Under the pieces are notes generated by a model that saw nothing but the letters and a program-made list of their open reading frames with translations, did no database searches and was not told the origin of the DNA. A stretch of DNA of 40,636 nucleotides from Haloferula luteola (GTDB lineage Bacteria; Verrucomicrobiota; Verrucomicrobiia; Verrucomicrobiales; Akkermansiaceae): the NCBI RefSeq assembly GCF_014201715.1, contig NZ_JACHFD010000030.1, forward strand, positions 1 through 40,636. The letters are read 5' to 3'. How positions within the stretch are numbered: position 1 is the stretch's first letter; every line of letters starts with the position of its first letter. Made by a program: the position numbers and the translations under genes. Positions 32,688 to 40,636 of the stretch are shown here, piece by piece.

Positions 32688-35417
32688 TCAGCGGACCGGA
32701 AGCCAGACCCGTGAACTTGGTCCCTTTTGATCGCGAGTTCCGTCGCCGCCTCCGGTGGCACCAGGTCCGCCAAATTGGCCCATCCCTGCGGCACTCTCCC
32801 GATTGGCCCGTGCGTAATAGGGGATCGCCAGCAGATCATCGCCATCGGCCCATTTGCCTTTGAGAACTTTGATGCCGTTTAGGGTTTCAGGCTGCCATTC
32901 GACAGAAAGGGGCGCATTCGGGTCGACGGGGCGCTGAATGTTTTGATCGGCTCTTTCGACGCAGTAGACCAAAGGTCCATAACGGAACGCCATTTCTCCG
33001 CGGGTGGCTTCGATCTTGTCGCTGGCCGTGATCTTCTGGGGGACCAGCGGAATCTCAAAGCTGACGGTATCGCCCTTTTGCCACTTCCGATGAAGCACCG
33101 CGTAGCCGAGTTCCTCGGCGAAGGGTGTCGGTTCGCCATTGATTTGGAGTTGGGTCAGCCCATTGGCTTGAGGTTGACCCTGGTAAAGTACGCTGACATC
33201 TCGGTGCGGGATGCGAATGCGCAGTTCGAATTCGCGATCTTCGGCGGGGTTGACGGTGATGGCCACCTTGCCGTCCCATGGGTAGTCCGTTTTTTGAACC
33301 ATTTCTATCTGGGTGCCGGCGACTTCCCCGACCTGGATCGTGCTTCCGATGAAGAGGTTGGTATAGATCCCTTTTTCATCCTTCACGTAGGTCCAGGTCG
33401 GAACCATGAGGAGGGTACGGGGGATATTGCCGATGCAGCAGGGGCAGCCATGCCACGGATAGCGGGCGGTGTAGGTATCGAGCGGGTTTTGATAGAAGAA
33501 GTTTTTCCCGTCGAGGTCCACCGAACCGAGGAGTGCATTGTACATCGTTTCCTCGTAGAGATCGGCGTATTTCGCGTCGTGGTAGGCGAGGTTGAGCTTG
33601 TACTGGAAGAAGATGAGACCGCAGCTGGAGCAGGACTCGCAATAGGCATCGTGGCGCAGGGAGTAGTCCGGACCAAACCCTTCAGAGGTCTCGCCGCTGC
33701 CAATTCCTCCGGTGATGTAGTATTTCCGATTCACCATGTTGTCCCAAAGGGACATCACGGCGCTTTCGTAGTCGGTGTCCTGCGTTTCTGCGGCGACATC
33801 GGCCATGGCAGAGTAGCTGTAGACGGCGCGAACGGCGTGGCCGACTGCCTCATACTGCTGTTGCACTGGAAGGTGGCTTTGATCGTATTCTTGGCAGACC
33901 TCGCCGTGGCCACGATTGTCGAGGAGGAACTTGGCGAGGGAGATGTAGGCGTCTCCGCGTCCGTGGCCTTCCATGTCGTTGACGAATCGGCCAAAGCGGA
34001 CGAGAGCTTGCTCCATCTCTTGGTGCTCATCGTACCAAGCTTTTTTCCCGGGGCCTAGGTGGTTGACCCAGCAGTCGGCGAGTTTCTTTGCCGCATCATA
34101 GAGGCGGGTGTCCTTTCCTCCGGTCAGCGTGTAGTGGTTGATGGCGGACTCGATGAAGTATCCGGCGACGTAACCTTCGTGGTTTTCACGATTGGCGGGA
34201 TTCCAGCGTTCCGGCCAATGCTGACGATCGGCAAGGGTGTAGGCGGTTTGGAGATATCCATCCGGTTCTTGGGCGGCAAGGATGGACGGGATCCACGAAT
34301 CGAGGGTGCTGCGGAAACGTTGCTGGGCGGCGAGAATTTCGGAGTCCCCTTGCGCGTCGACCATCAAGGCGATGCACATCGACTCGACCGTTTGATGGAC
34401 CCAGGCATTGGCGAAGACGTAGCCTTTGTGCCGTTGATGAGCTTCGCCACGAAGTGCCTTGGCCGCTTCCTCAAAGTTGTCGATGCCGCCGGTATTGAGG
34501 GAGCGATCTTCGATGACGTCGATGCAGTGAGGGATCCACTGGGTGATGAGAGCCTTGGCTCGGTCGTTCCACAGTGGATTGTTGATTTGATAGGGAGTCG
34601 TGTAGACGACATCGAGCCGTTGTTCTTTGGGTGGGTCGATGACGGTGACTTGAAGGGAATCGGAGCTGGTCTCTCCATCAAGTTTCGCCTCAAGAGCCAG
34701 CTCGTAGGTTCCCAATTGGGAAAAACGAGCGGTGGTTTCGGTGGCGGAAGGTTGGGCAAAAGTAACCTCTCCGGGGCCGCTGAGTTTGCGCCACTGGAGT
34801 TCCAGTTGGTCGGCATGTTTGAGGGCTTTGACTTGTCCATGGAGATAGGTGGGGCCATCGAGCATCACGGAGCGATCCAAGCCCGCGTGGGTGTCTGGCG
34901 GAAAAGCAGGAGAGTCGCCGGTGTCGAAGACGCGCCATTCAAGAACACCTGTGGAAAAGGACTCGGAGCCGTCCATTTCGAGTCGTAGGCGGGTGGTGGT
35001 GATGGGCTGGAAAGTGGTGCGATTGAACGTATCGCCCTCCACTCCCAGTCCCTCGGCGGAGGGGACCAGTGCGTAGTCCGATCCATTCCAAAATTTCAGT
35101 CGACATTGAGAAGGCAGGCGCACCCCTTGGTGGTCGTCCCACCAGTAGACTTCGATCGCATCGGTGGAAATGGCTTTGGTCCAACTGAGCTCGACCCACT
35201 GGGTTCCGGTTTTAGGCCAGTTGCCGAAAGAACCCGGACCTCGTTCCCGAGAAAGGGTCGGTTCGTTTCCGTCATTGAGAGCAGCTACCGAGGTATCTCC
35301 AGAAACATAGGAGGCAGAGGGCTGGGCGAGGAGCGCGAGATTGGCGGCCGGTTCCGCGGTTGAGGGGGAGGCGCAAGCTCCGGCCGCGATCAAGATCCAA
35401 TGGGAAAGGTTTCTCAT
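32688..35417 (-). CDS. GH127 beta-L-arabinofuranosidase-like exoenzyme
   Basis: A 909-residue exported glycoside hydrolase of family 127 (formerly DUF1680), whose characterised members release beta-L-arabinofuranose using a zinc-bound catalytic Cys. The ATG at 35417 leads a signal peptide (LSHWILIAAGACASPSTA). A discoidin/F5-8-like binding domain spans about 30-165 (TQWVELSWTKAISTDAIEVY), an Ig/PKD-like domain about 170-262, and the catalytic (alpha/alpha)6 domain and beta-sandwiches the rest. The zinc site is recognisable: Glu594 and Cys596 (CESCSSCG) and the Cys660-Cys661 pair (HGCPCCIGNIPR), the second motif holding the nucleophile. The C-terminus is Gly-rich (GQFGGPGATGGGDG). It has its own terminator. 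Exact sugar specificity is unproven; GH127 covers several linkages. Confidence 0.88.
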   Translation of the reverse strand: MRNLSHWILIAAGACASPSTAEPAANLALLAQPSASYVSGDTSVAALNDGNEPTLSRERGPGSFGNWPKTGTQWVELSWTKAISTDAIEVYWWDDHQGVRLPSQCRLKFWNGSDYALVPSAEGLGVEGDTFNRTTFQPITTTRLRLEMDGSESFSTGVLEWRVFDTGDSPAFPPDTHAGLDRSVMLDGPTYLHGQVKALKHADQLELQWRKLSGPGEVTFAQPSATETTARFSQLGTYELALEAKLDGETSSDSLQVTVIDPPKEQRLDVVYTTPYQINNPLWNDRAKALITQWIPHCIDVIEDRSLNTGGIDNFEEAAKALRGEAHQRHKGYVFANAWVHQTVESMCIALMVDAQGDSEILAAQQRFRSTLDSWIPSILAAQEPDGYLQTAYTLADRQHWPERWNPANRENHEGYVAGYFIESAINHYTLTGGKDTRLYDAAKKLADCWVNHLGPGKKAWYDEHQEMEQALVRFGRFVNDMEGHGRGDAYISLAKFLLDNRGHGEVCQEYDQSHLPVQQQYEAVGHAVRAVYSYSAMADVAAETQDTDYESAVMSLWDNMVNRKYYITGGIGSGETSEGFGPDYSLRHDAYCESCSSCGLIFFQYKLNLAYHDAKYADLYEETMYNALLGSVDLDGKNFFYQNPLDTYTARYPWHGCPCCIGNIPRTLLMVPTWTYVKDEKGIYTNLFIGSTIQVGEVAGTQIEMVQKTDYPWDGKVAITVNPAEDREFELRIRIPHRDVSVLYQGQPQANGLTQLQINGEPTPFAEELGYAVLHRKWQKGDTVSFEIPLVPQKITASDKIEATRGEMAFRYGPLVYCVERADQNIQRPVDPNAPLSVEWQPETLNGIKVLKGKWADGDDLLAIPYYARANRESAAGMGQFGGPGATGGGDGTRDQKGPSSRVWLPVR

Positions 35418-35538
35418 GCGTCTAAGCATAAGCAAAAAGAATCCTCATTCTTTCCACGGTCGCAAGGAAAGGTAGGAAGTGTGCCGGATGGGCAGCAGTA
35501 GCTGCTTTTTAGGCATTCGTGAATGGGGGAACGTTGAG

Positions 35539-36651
35539 TCAGCGCCGGATGTAACGCATCCCGGGAAGGGCCCTGATCAGGCGTTTCATTTCGAGTTTGA
35601 GAAGGGTGGTGGAAACCTTTTGCGCGGGCCAGCCTGTGAGATCCACCAACCGGTCGATTCCGGATTCTTCGTCGCCGAGAGAGGAAAGGAGGTGTTGCTC
35701 TTCGGGAGGCAAATCGGGGATTCCTAGGGGAAGTTCGCAGGTCGACTCCGTTGGGGGATGGCTGGGGCGCGATTGGGGAAGGCCCAACGCCCCCATGTCG
35801 TCCATCAATTCGCTCGCATCGGTCAATAGGGTCGCCCCCTCGCGGATGAGTTGGTGGCATCCTGCCGAAGTGGGTTTGTCGATAGGGCCGGGTACGGCGT
35901 AGACAGGGCGACCGTACTCGGTGGCGAGATTGGCCGTGATCAGTGAGCCCGACCAATGGGGCGATTCGGTGACCACCAGTGCCCGAGACCAAGCGGCGAC
36001 GATGCGGTTGCGTTGTGGGAAGGTCTGTTTGTCGGGTTGGGTATGGAGGGGGAATTCGCTGATCACGGCTCCGTTTCCATCGGCGATTTTTTCCGCCAGA
36101 GTGAGGTTTTCAGCTGGGTAGATTCGAGCGAGCCCTGATCCGATGATGGCAACCGTGCGCCCGCTGGCAGCGAGAGCTGCCTCGTGGGCGGTGGTGTCGA
36201 TCCCTCGCGCCAAGCCGGAAAGAATGGTGAATCCTGAGCGTGCCAGTTGATACGCGAGCTTCTTGGTACTGTTTTTCCCGTAATAAGATGCTCGGCGGGT
36301 TCCAACGATGCCGATGGCATGGCGGTCGCAGGGGAGAACTTCTCCCCAAACATACAGAAGGATCGGACAATCGTAGGACTCTCGGAGTGCTGGAGGAAAG
36401 GCGGGATCGTCCGGGGTGAGGAGGGAGAGTCCGCGAGTATGAAGTTCGGCAAGTTCGGTGGAAGGGTCCGTCAAAGAGTCATGATCTCGGATCATGTTGG
36501 CGAGTTCAGGACCGATGCCTTCGACTCGGAGCAGTGCAGGAATGGAGGCATCAAGGACTGCGCGGGCGGTACCGAAATGGGCCAGCAGCCTGCGAATTCG
36601 GACGGGCCCGATGCGCGGAAGGGCGTTGAGAGCGAGAAGAGCTTCGTGCAT
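35539..36651 (-). CDS. dprA: DNA processing protein DprA
   Basis: A 370-residue DprA/Smf protein, which binds incoming single-stranded DNA during natural transformation and loads RecA. The ATG at 36651 (MHEALLALNALPRIG) is used; the frame further upstream is a shadow of the previous gene. An N-terminal helix-hairpin-helix region (RIGPVRIRRLLAHFG, GIGPELANMI) is followed by the Rossmann-like core. Typical motifs are GIVGTRRASYYG, LSGLARGIDTTAHEAAL, VAIIGSGLARIYPAENLTLA, SEFPLHTQPDKQTFPQRNRI and SGSLITANLATEYGRPVYAVPG. A C-terminal winged helix covers the last 60 residues. It lies 28 nt after DUF2851, probably in one operon. Confidence 0.95.
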   Translation of the reverse strand: MHEALLALNALPRIGPVRIRRLLAHFGTARAVLDASIPALLRVEGIGPELANMIRDHDSLTDPSTELAELHTRGLSLLTPDDPAFPPALRESYDCPILLYVWGEVLPCDRHAIGIVGTRRASYYGKNSTKKLAYQLARSGFTILSGLARGIDTTAHEAALAASGRTVAIIGSGLARIYPAENLTLAEKIADGNGAVISEFPLHTQPDKQTFPQRNRIVAAWSRALVVTESPHWSGSLITANLATEYGRPVYAVPGPIDKPTSAGCHQLIREGATLLTDASELMDDMGALGLPQSRPSHPPTESTCELPLGIPDLPPEEQHLLSSLGDEESGIDRLVDLTGWPAQKVSTTLLKLEMKRLIRALPGMRYIRR

Positions 36652-36679
36652 GTAGAGGGGGGAGAGATGGAGGGTCAGT

Positions 36680-38041
36680 TCATCGCCATTGGGAGAGTTG
36701 CTCGGGGAAGGGGCAGCGGAGGCAATCGCTGAGGTCTTCGAGGCAAAAGTCCCGATAGATCTGAAGCAGCGCCTGATGATGGGCCGCTTTTTGGAGATAA
36801 GGCTGGGCGAGGTCCTCTCCGCCGAAGAGTCGGATGGCGCAGCGGCGGACGTGCTCGTTTTTCGCGCCAGCCGGTAGCTTGAGGTAATCCTCATAGGTGA
36901 AGGCAGGGTCTTCGTGTCTCGCCAAAGGGATCAGGTGGTTCGCGAGCAATTCTTTCGCTCGGGTGGATCCGAAGAGCGCAATCGGTTGACGAGATGCTTT
37001 CGAGGAGAGGGTATGGCGGTGGCTCCAAAAGGGGTCCTGCAGGGACCCGAGAAAATGGATCACCGCAGCGGGGCAAAATGGCCGAGCAAGAGCACGCCGG
37101 CGATAGGAGGTCCAATTTCGAACCAACATGGCGAGGGCGGCGACTCGTCGATGGGGATGGTTCGCGGGCCGTTGCCCGGTGAATGTCCACGGTAAGGGGC
37201 GGAAGTTTTCCCAGACGCCGCGGTGCCTCCACCAGCTTTCCCAGTGTCGCCGAAGGTGCTGGCGGGTATCTGGCGGAGCGATCTCATGGAGCTCGGGAGA
37301 GAGGAAGCCGGCGATGCCAAACAATACCGCGTCGGGCTCGGCGAGCTCGCGAAGAGCAGCCAGTGGAGCGCGTTGAGCGAGCAAACGCATGGGAAGTGCA
37401 TTGGCTCGGTAGCCCAGAGTTTCGGCGGTTACTTGGAAAAGTGCGGCGTCGCGACCGTGGGCTTCCGCGATGCGCAGGAAACGGGCGGCTTTCTGTTGGC
37501 TGCGATGGTCGGAAGCCTGCTCAAGCAGTGTTTTGAGGGAATCGGGCGGTAGCTGGGCGAGGGGGTGGACGCACCGCCCGGGGCGGGCAATGGCGGTCGC
37601 TCGGCGAGGAGTTTGCAGAGCATGGTGAATCTCGGCGGGGCTCAGGACGACCTGAGGGATCGCACGATGGTGGACATCGCGGATGAATGTTTCAGCACGG
37701 TGAGCTCGAAAACTGACGTGGAGGACGACCGAGGAGTAGGCGGGATCAGCACCATGCCCATGGAGTTCCCAGTCGTTTCCGTCGGGATCCAATTCGATGG
37801 CTCCATGGTGGAGCTTTCCCTGAAGATCGATGGCAGCGTGGAGGAAATCGGGGCCAGCCGACCGATTCCATCCCCCAAACTGTTGGATGCGGACAGTTTG
37901 GCCGTCAGTGGTGGTGAAATCTCGTCCAAAGCCCCCGGCAAACCAGATGGCTTGGAGTTCGAGTTCGTCGGGAAGAATCGTTGGCGGTGGCTCCGCGATT
38001 CCTCCGAAGGCATTCTGCAACAGGTCAGAGTAGGGGGGCAT
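36680..38041 (-). CDS. DUF2851 family protein
   Basis: A 453-residue cytoplasmic protein of the DUF2851 family, of unknown function. It is recognised by the N-terminal FGGIAEPPPTILPDELELQA, the GPDFLHAAIDLQGKLHHGAIELD segment, DWELHGHGADPAYSSVVLHV and the later LPMRLLAQRAPLAALRE. The C-terminal tail carries Cys residues (FCLEDLSDCLRCPFPEQL), a possible metal site. The ATG at 38041 (MPPYSDLLQN) is preferred over an upstream TTG-type start. It lies between the TIGR03790 gene (59 nt) and dprA (28 nt). Its pairing with dprA could mean a DNA-related role, but this is a guess. Confidence 0.85.
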   Translation of the reverse strand: MPPYSDLLQNAFGGIAEPPPTILPDELELQAIWFAGGFGRDFTTTDGQTVRIQQFGGWNRSAGPDFLHAAIDLQGKLHHGAIELDPDGNDWELHGHGADPAYSSVVLHVSFRAHRAETFIRDVHHRAIPQVVLSPAEIHHALQTPRRATAIARPGRCVHPLAQLPPDSLKTLLEQASDHRSQQKAARFLRIAEAHGRDAALFQVTAETLGYRANALPMRLLAQRAPLAALRELAEPDAVLFGIAGFLSPELHEIAPPDTRQHLRRHWESWWRHRGVWENFRPLPWTFTGQRPANHPHRRVAALAMLVRNWTSYRRRALARPFCPAAVIHFLGSLQDPFWSHRHTLSSKASRQPIALFGSTRAKELLANHLIPLARHEDPAFTYEDYLKLPAGAKNEHVRRCAIRLFGGEDLAQPYLQKAAHHQALLQIYRDFCLEDLSDCLRCPFPEQLSQWR

Positions 38042-38100
38042 GGTGACCCCACTTTGCACTAAGACTGTTCAGATGATCAACTGAAGAACTTCGGGATGAC

Positions 38101-39654
38101 TTATTTTGTGCGGGTTGCGTCCGCTTCAAGGGTGTCCAGCCAAACTTGAGCGGCGTCCTTTTCCGGGAGCTGGGAGTAACGTGATAGGGCTGCACGCAGT
38201 CCCTGTTTGGCGGCGGCGAGTTGCCCACGCTCTCGGTCCAATTTGATCTTCAGAAGTTCGGTTCTCAGTTGATCGGTGGGGGCGGAATACTGTCGAGTTG
38301 CGTCGGTCAGCAATGTGACGGCGACGTTGGCGTCGATACCCTCGGCGAAATCGAGAGCCAAGGCCTCCGTCATCGTTCCATTGTTCATTCGCGTGGCCGC
38401 TTTTTGCAATTCCCGGCGCCGCAAGTCGTCGTCGGGCCACCTCAATTGGGCGATGCGCAGAGCTCGAAACACGCGATCGTCATCCTCCTTCGCACCAGTG
38501 CCATCAAGATGGGCAAACGGGCGGTAAAGTGGATCGCCGAGCACCACTCCCTGCCAAGAAACTACCGGCATGGCCATCGTGGCCGCTTCGATCAGAGTGA
38601 AGCCGTCGAGAAGCCGGGCATTGAGAAGATCGAGATGGTGAGTGAGATGGAGAAAGGGTTCGAAAGTATTGCCCACGGTAGCGGCTGCGCCCCGTGCGAG
38701 CAATGGAGCGCACCAGTTCTTGCCTGCATCCCTGAGTTGGGCTGCGCTGAAAGAGTGGAGGTGGATGGCGATGGCGCCTCGCTTGAAGTGGAAGTGGGGA
38801 TTGATGAACGGACCACTCACATTCCAGTCGTACCATCCATAGTAGAGAGCGGTGGGCGGGAGCGGAAAATTTCGCGGGAGGGTGGGATGGAAACGGTCCA
38901 CCAAGACAGGGAATCCCTTTTCCCGGAGATCTTTGGCCGCCGTGCGGAACCAGGGGTCGCCACTCGGATCCTGCGCGGCGGATTTGTTGGCGATGTCGAC
39001 GACTCCGAATCCCCATAGGCCGGTCTTTTCGGTCGCCACGGCATCGTCCATCATGCGAGTGCAGATTTCGGGAGATGGGCCGTCGATCCGCCCGACCAGC
39101 AAAATGGGGATGGCCGCTTTCTCGATGGGCGTGGTGCTTTTGAAGTAGGGGTTGTCCAGAGGGCCTTCAGTCTTGGGGTTCTCCAAGCCCAGCAACATCA
39201 ACTCGGAATCGACCGCCGCACTGGAGGTCATCATCATGCGCCGAAGTGAAGCCTGCGGGTCCTTCGCGTCTTGTTCGGGATCCGCTTGGGTATCGTTGTG
39301 GAAGATCCGGCTCGGAACCCCTCGCATGCAGACGATGAGGCGCACTTTGAGTCCGCTGAGTTGCTTCTTTCCGTCGGGGCCGTCGTTGCGAAGCCACCAA
39401 CGGCGATCATCAAAGATTTTCGCGAGCGGATCGCGGAGCTGGGTTCGGTATTCGTCCCGATCGATCTGCTCTTTGTCGGGAAGATCGAGACCGACGATTT
39501 GTGTCGCGGGGATGTCGCGGAGCTCAGCGTAGTGCTTGGCAAGGGTATCCGAGTCGGCAGCGTTGCGGTTGAAGAGAATGACCACTTGATCCGGGTTCAG
39601 GGCCCCAAAGACCGAAGCGGCAGAGCAAAAGAATGCGATGAGGTGGCGGAGCAT
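38101..39654 (-). CDS. TIGR03790 family exported protein
   Basis: A 517-residue protein of the TIGR03790 family, of unknown function. The signal peptide is MLRHLIAFFCSAASVFG. Family features include DQVVILFNRNAADSDTLAKH, ELRDIPATQIVGLDLPDKEQ, the LIVCMRGVP segment, LVGRIDGPSPEI, the aromatic LYYGWYDWNVSGPF, and the conserved C-terminal VLGDPLYRPF. Beyond about residue 420 there is a helical extension rich in Leu and Arg that may act in binding. The start codon is 3 nt after the stop of the PhnP-like gene, so they are translationally coupled, and DUF2851 follows. Confidence 0.88.
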   Translation of the reverse strand: MLRHLIAFFCSAASVFGALNPDQVVILFNRNAADSDTLAKHYAELRDIPATQIVGLDLPDKEQIDRDEYRTQLRDPLAKIFDDRRWWLRNDGPDGKKQLSGLKVRLIVCMRGVPSRIFHNDTQADPEQDAKDPQASLRRMMMTSSAAVDSELMLLGLENPKTEGPLDNPYFKSTTPIEKAAIPILLVGRIDGPSPEICTRMMDDAVATEKTGLWGFGVVDIANKSAAQDPSGDPWFRTAAKDLREKGFPVLVDRFHPTLPRNFPLPPTALYYGWYDWNVSGPFINPHFHFKRGAIAIHLHSFSAAQLRDAGKNWCAPLLARGAAATVGNTFEPFLHLTHHLDLLNARLLDGFTLIEAATMAMPVVSWQGVVLGDPLYRPFAHLDGTGAKEDDDRVFRALRIAQLRWPDDDLRRRELQKAATRMNNGTMTEALALDFAEGIDANVAVTLLTDATRQYSAPTDQLRTELLKIKLDRERGQLAAAKQGLRAALSRYSQLPEKDAAQVWLDTLEADATRTK

Positions 39655-39656
39655 GA

Positions 39657-40442
39657 TCAGAATTGGAGTTTCAAGCCGTCATAGGCGACTCGCACATGGC
39701 GAGGCAGGTGGGATTCGTAGAGAGCGTGTTCATTTTCGTGGCCGAGATGAGTGAGCCAAGCCTGGGCAGCTCCCAGCTGCTCGATCATGGAGAGGGCCTC
39801 GGCATTGGAAAGATGAGTCGGATGCTCGCGAGGCCGCAGCGAGTCGACAATGAGCAGATCGACTCCCTGCAACGCTGTGATGGACGACTCGTGCAGGGCC
39901 TTCACATCCGGCAAATAACCGATGGACGGGGCCCCCGGGTAATCGATCAGAAATCCATGCGTTTCCACGGCACCGTGAAATAAGGGCAGTGGCGTCGCGG
40001 TGATGTCCCCAAGGTGAATCGTGGGTTCGAAAGGAACCGGGAGGGGCTTGATGTAGCCCGGATAGGTATTTTCAACGTCAAATGCCCAGGGGAACATCTG
40101 CTGCAACACCCGCAGCGTGAAAGGGCTGGCATGCAGTGGGAGTGGTGCGGAGCGATGCCAACAGAAGGCGCGAAGTTCGTCGAAGCCCACCACGTGGTCG
40201 ACGTGCGCGTGAGTATAGAGAACGGCGTCGACTCGCTCGATCCCTTCCCGGAGGGCTTGTTCCCGGAGGTCGGGCCCGGAATCGACCAGCACGTGATGTG
40301 TGGGCGACTGGAGCAGAATGGAGGATCGAGTCCGTCGATTTCGCGGGTCTTTCGACCGACAGACCTCGCATTTGCAACCGATGACCGGGACACCGACCGA
40401 TGTTCCGGTTCCCAGAAAGAGTAGCTCAAAGTGTCCTGCCAT
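39657..40442 (-). CDS. PhnP-like metallo-beta-lactamase-fold hydrolase
   Basis: A 261-residue metal-dependent hydrolase of the PhnP type, a phosphodiesterase group that includes cyclic-ribose phosphodiesterases. The ATG at 40442 (MAGHFELLFLGTGTSVGVPV) gives a good family start; a Met at 40463 is also possible. A structural zinc site is formed by CKCEVC (Cys23, Cys25, Cys28). The active-site metal motif is THAHVDH (His78, His80, Asp82, His83), then GFDELRAFC, FHGAVETHGFLIDY and IVDSLRPREHPTHLS with the C-terminal THLGHENEH. No phosphonate genes are nearby, so the substrate is not the C-P lyase intermediate with any certainty. It is the first gene of the cluster running to dprA. Confidence 0.9.
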   Translation of the reverse strand: MAGHFELLFLGTGTSVGVPVIGCKCEVCRSKDPRNRRTRSSILLQSPTHHVLVDSGPDLREQALREGIERVDAVLYTHAHVDHVVGFDELRAFCWHRSAPLPLHASPFTLRVLQQMFPWAFDVENTYPGYIKPLPVPFEPTIHLGDITATPLPLFHGAVETHGFLIDYPGAPSIGYLPDVKALHESSITALQGVDLLIVDSLRPREHPTHLSNAEALSMIEQLGAAQAWLTHLGHENEHALYESHLPRHVRVAYDGLKLQF

Positions 40443-40636
40443 CCGCTTGCCTGAAGCTGACATAGCGGCCCAATCGTCGCAAAGCGGGAATCCCCCGGAA
40501 TTGAATTCCTCATGGGGATCCCCTGAGCGCCCGCACCACGAAAAACCCCCACCACCCGGCATGGGAATGGCTAAGGGATTGGGATGGAGTGGATGAAACA
40601 GGGTCCGTGATGAGCGGAGCGGCGGGGGAACTCCCG
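40443..40636. other. Right edge, no gene seen
   Basis: The last 194 nt hold the leader of the PhnP-like gene. No second gene or clear promoter is visible before the window ends. Confidence 0.4.

Noticed and set aside
38068..38084. Imperfect palindrome around TTGATCAT before DUF2851
   Set aside because: It has two mismatches, and there is no repeat of it elsewhere that I saw.

Overview
The window reads as chromosomal DNA of a high-GC, Gram-negative member of the Verrucomicrobiota (my guess is a Luteolibacter- or Haloferula-like member of the Verrucomicrobiales). The evidence is a set of lipopolysaccharide genes (lpxB, kdsA, lptB, LptC/LptA-like, LptF/LptG-like), an ECF-type sigma factor of the family often paired with Ser/Thr kinases in Planctomycetes and Verrucomicrobia, a PA14 / beta-propeller / DUF1080 secreted giant, and secreted proteins with D-x-D-G-D-G repeats. 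The taxonomic call is inference; there is no rRNA gene here. No tRNA, rRNA, CRISPR array, transposase or phage gene was seen.

Layout. (1) 1-1345, minus strand: two small hypothetical genes and a broken, frameshifted secreted-protein gene running off the left edge; parts of this stretch are clearly AT-richer than the rest. (2) 1824-4873, minus: an LptF/LptG-type permease followed by a SulP anion transporter with STAS domain. (3) 5120-9141, plus: a Tat-type M15/DUF882 peptidase-like protein, the K+ uptake pair trkA-trkH and a CxxS glutaredoxin, convergent with an APC amino-acid permease (9185-10501). (4) 10865-20722, plus: a ten-kilobase extracellular/regulatory block. It holds a secreted sensor-like protein, a 1157-residue PA14-propeller-CBM-DUF1080 protein 4 nt behind it, an ECF sigma factor, a transmembrane Ser/Thr kinase and a secreted calcium-repeat protein ending at a strong terminator. 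(5) 28068-20792, minus: the envelope block, comprising a TPR membrane protein, bactofilin, terminator, then nadA, a short PTPase-fold protein, DUF1844, kdsA, an LptC-LptA-like in-frame fusion, lptB and mtfA; lpxB lies divergently at 28182. (6) 40442-29753, minus: a PhnP-like hydrolase, a TIGR03790-family secreted protein, DUF2851 and dprA in a tight cluster, then a multidomain GH127 enzyme with its own terminator, then topB.

How it fits together. Region 5 makes and exports LPS: KdsA makes the KDO precursor, LpxB the lipid A disaccharide, and LptB plus LptC/LptA-like parts and the distant LptG-like permease move LPS outward. A bactofilin and TPR anchor point to envelope shape or secretion. Region 4 looks like a self-contained regulatory unit in which a membrane kinase and sigma factor sit among large exported carbohydrate-recognising proteins. 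The most unusual points are the LptC/LptA-like ORF with a second signal peptide and Shine-Dalgarno inside it, the sigma-kinase-exoprotein block, a possible 38-residue basic protein between mtfA and lptB, the frameshifted gene at the left edge, and near-identical terminators at distant sites.
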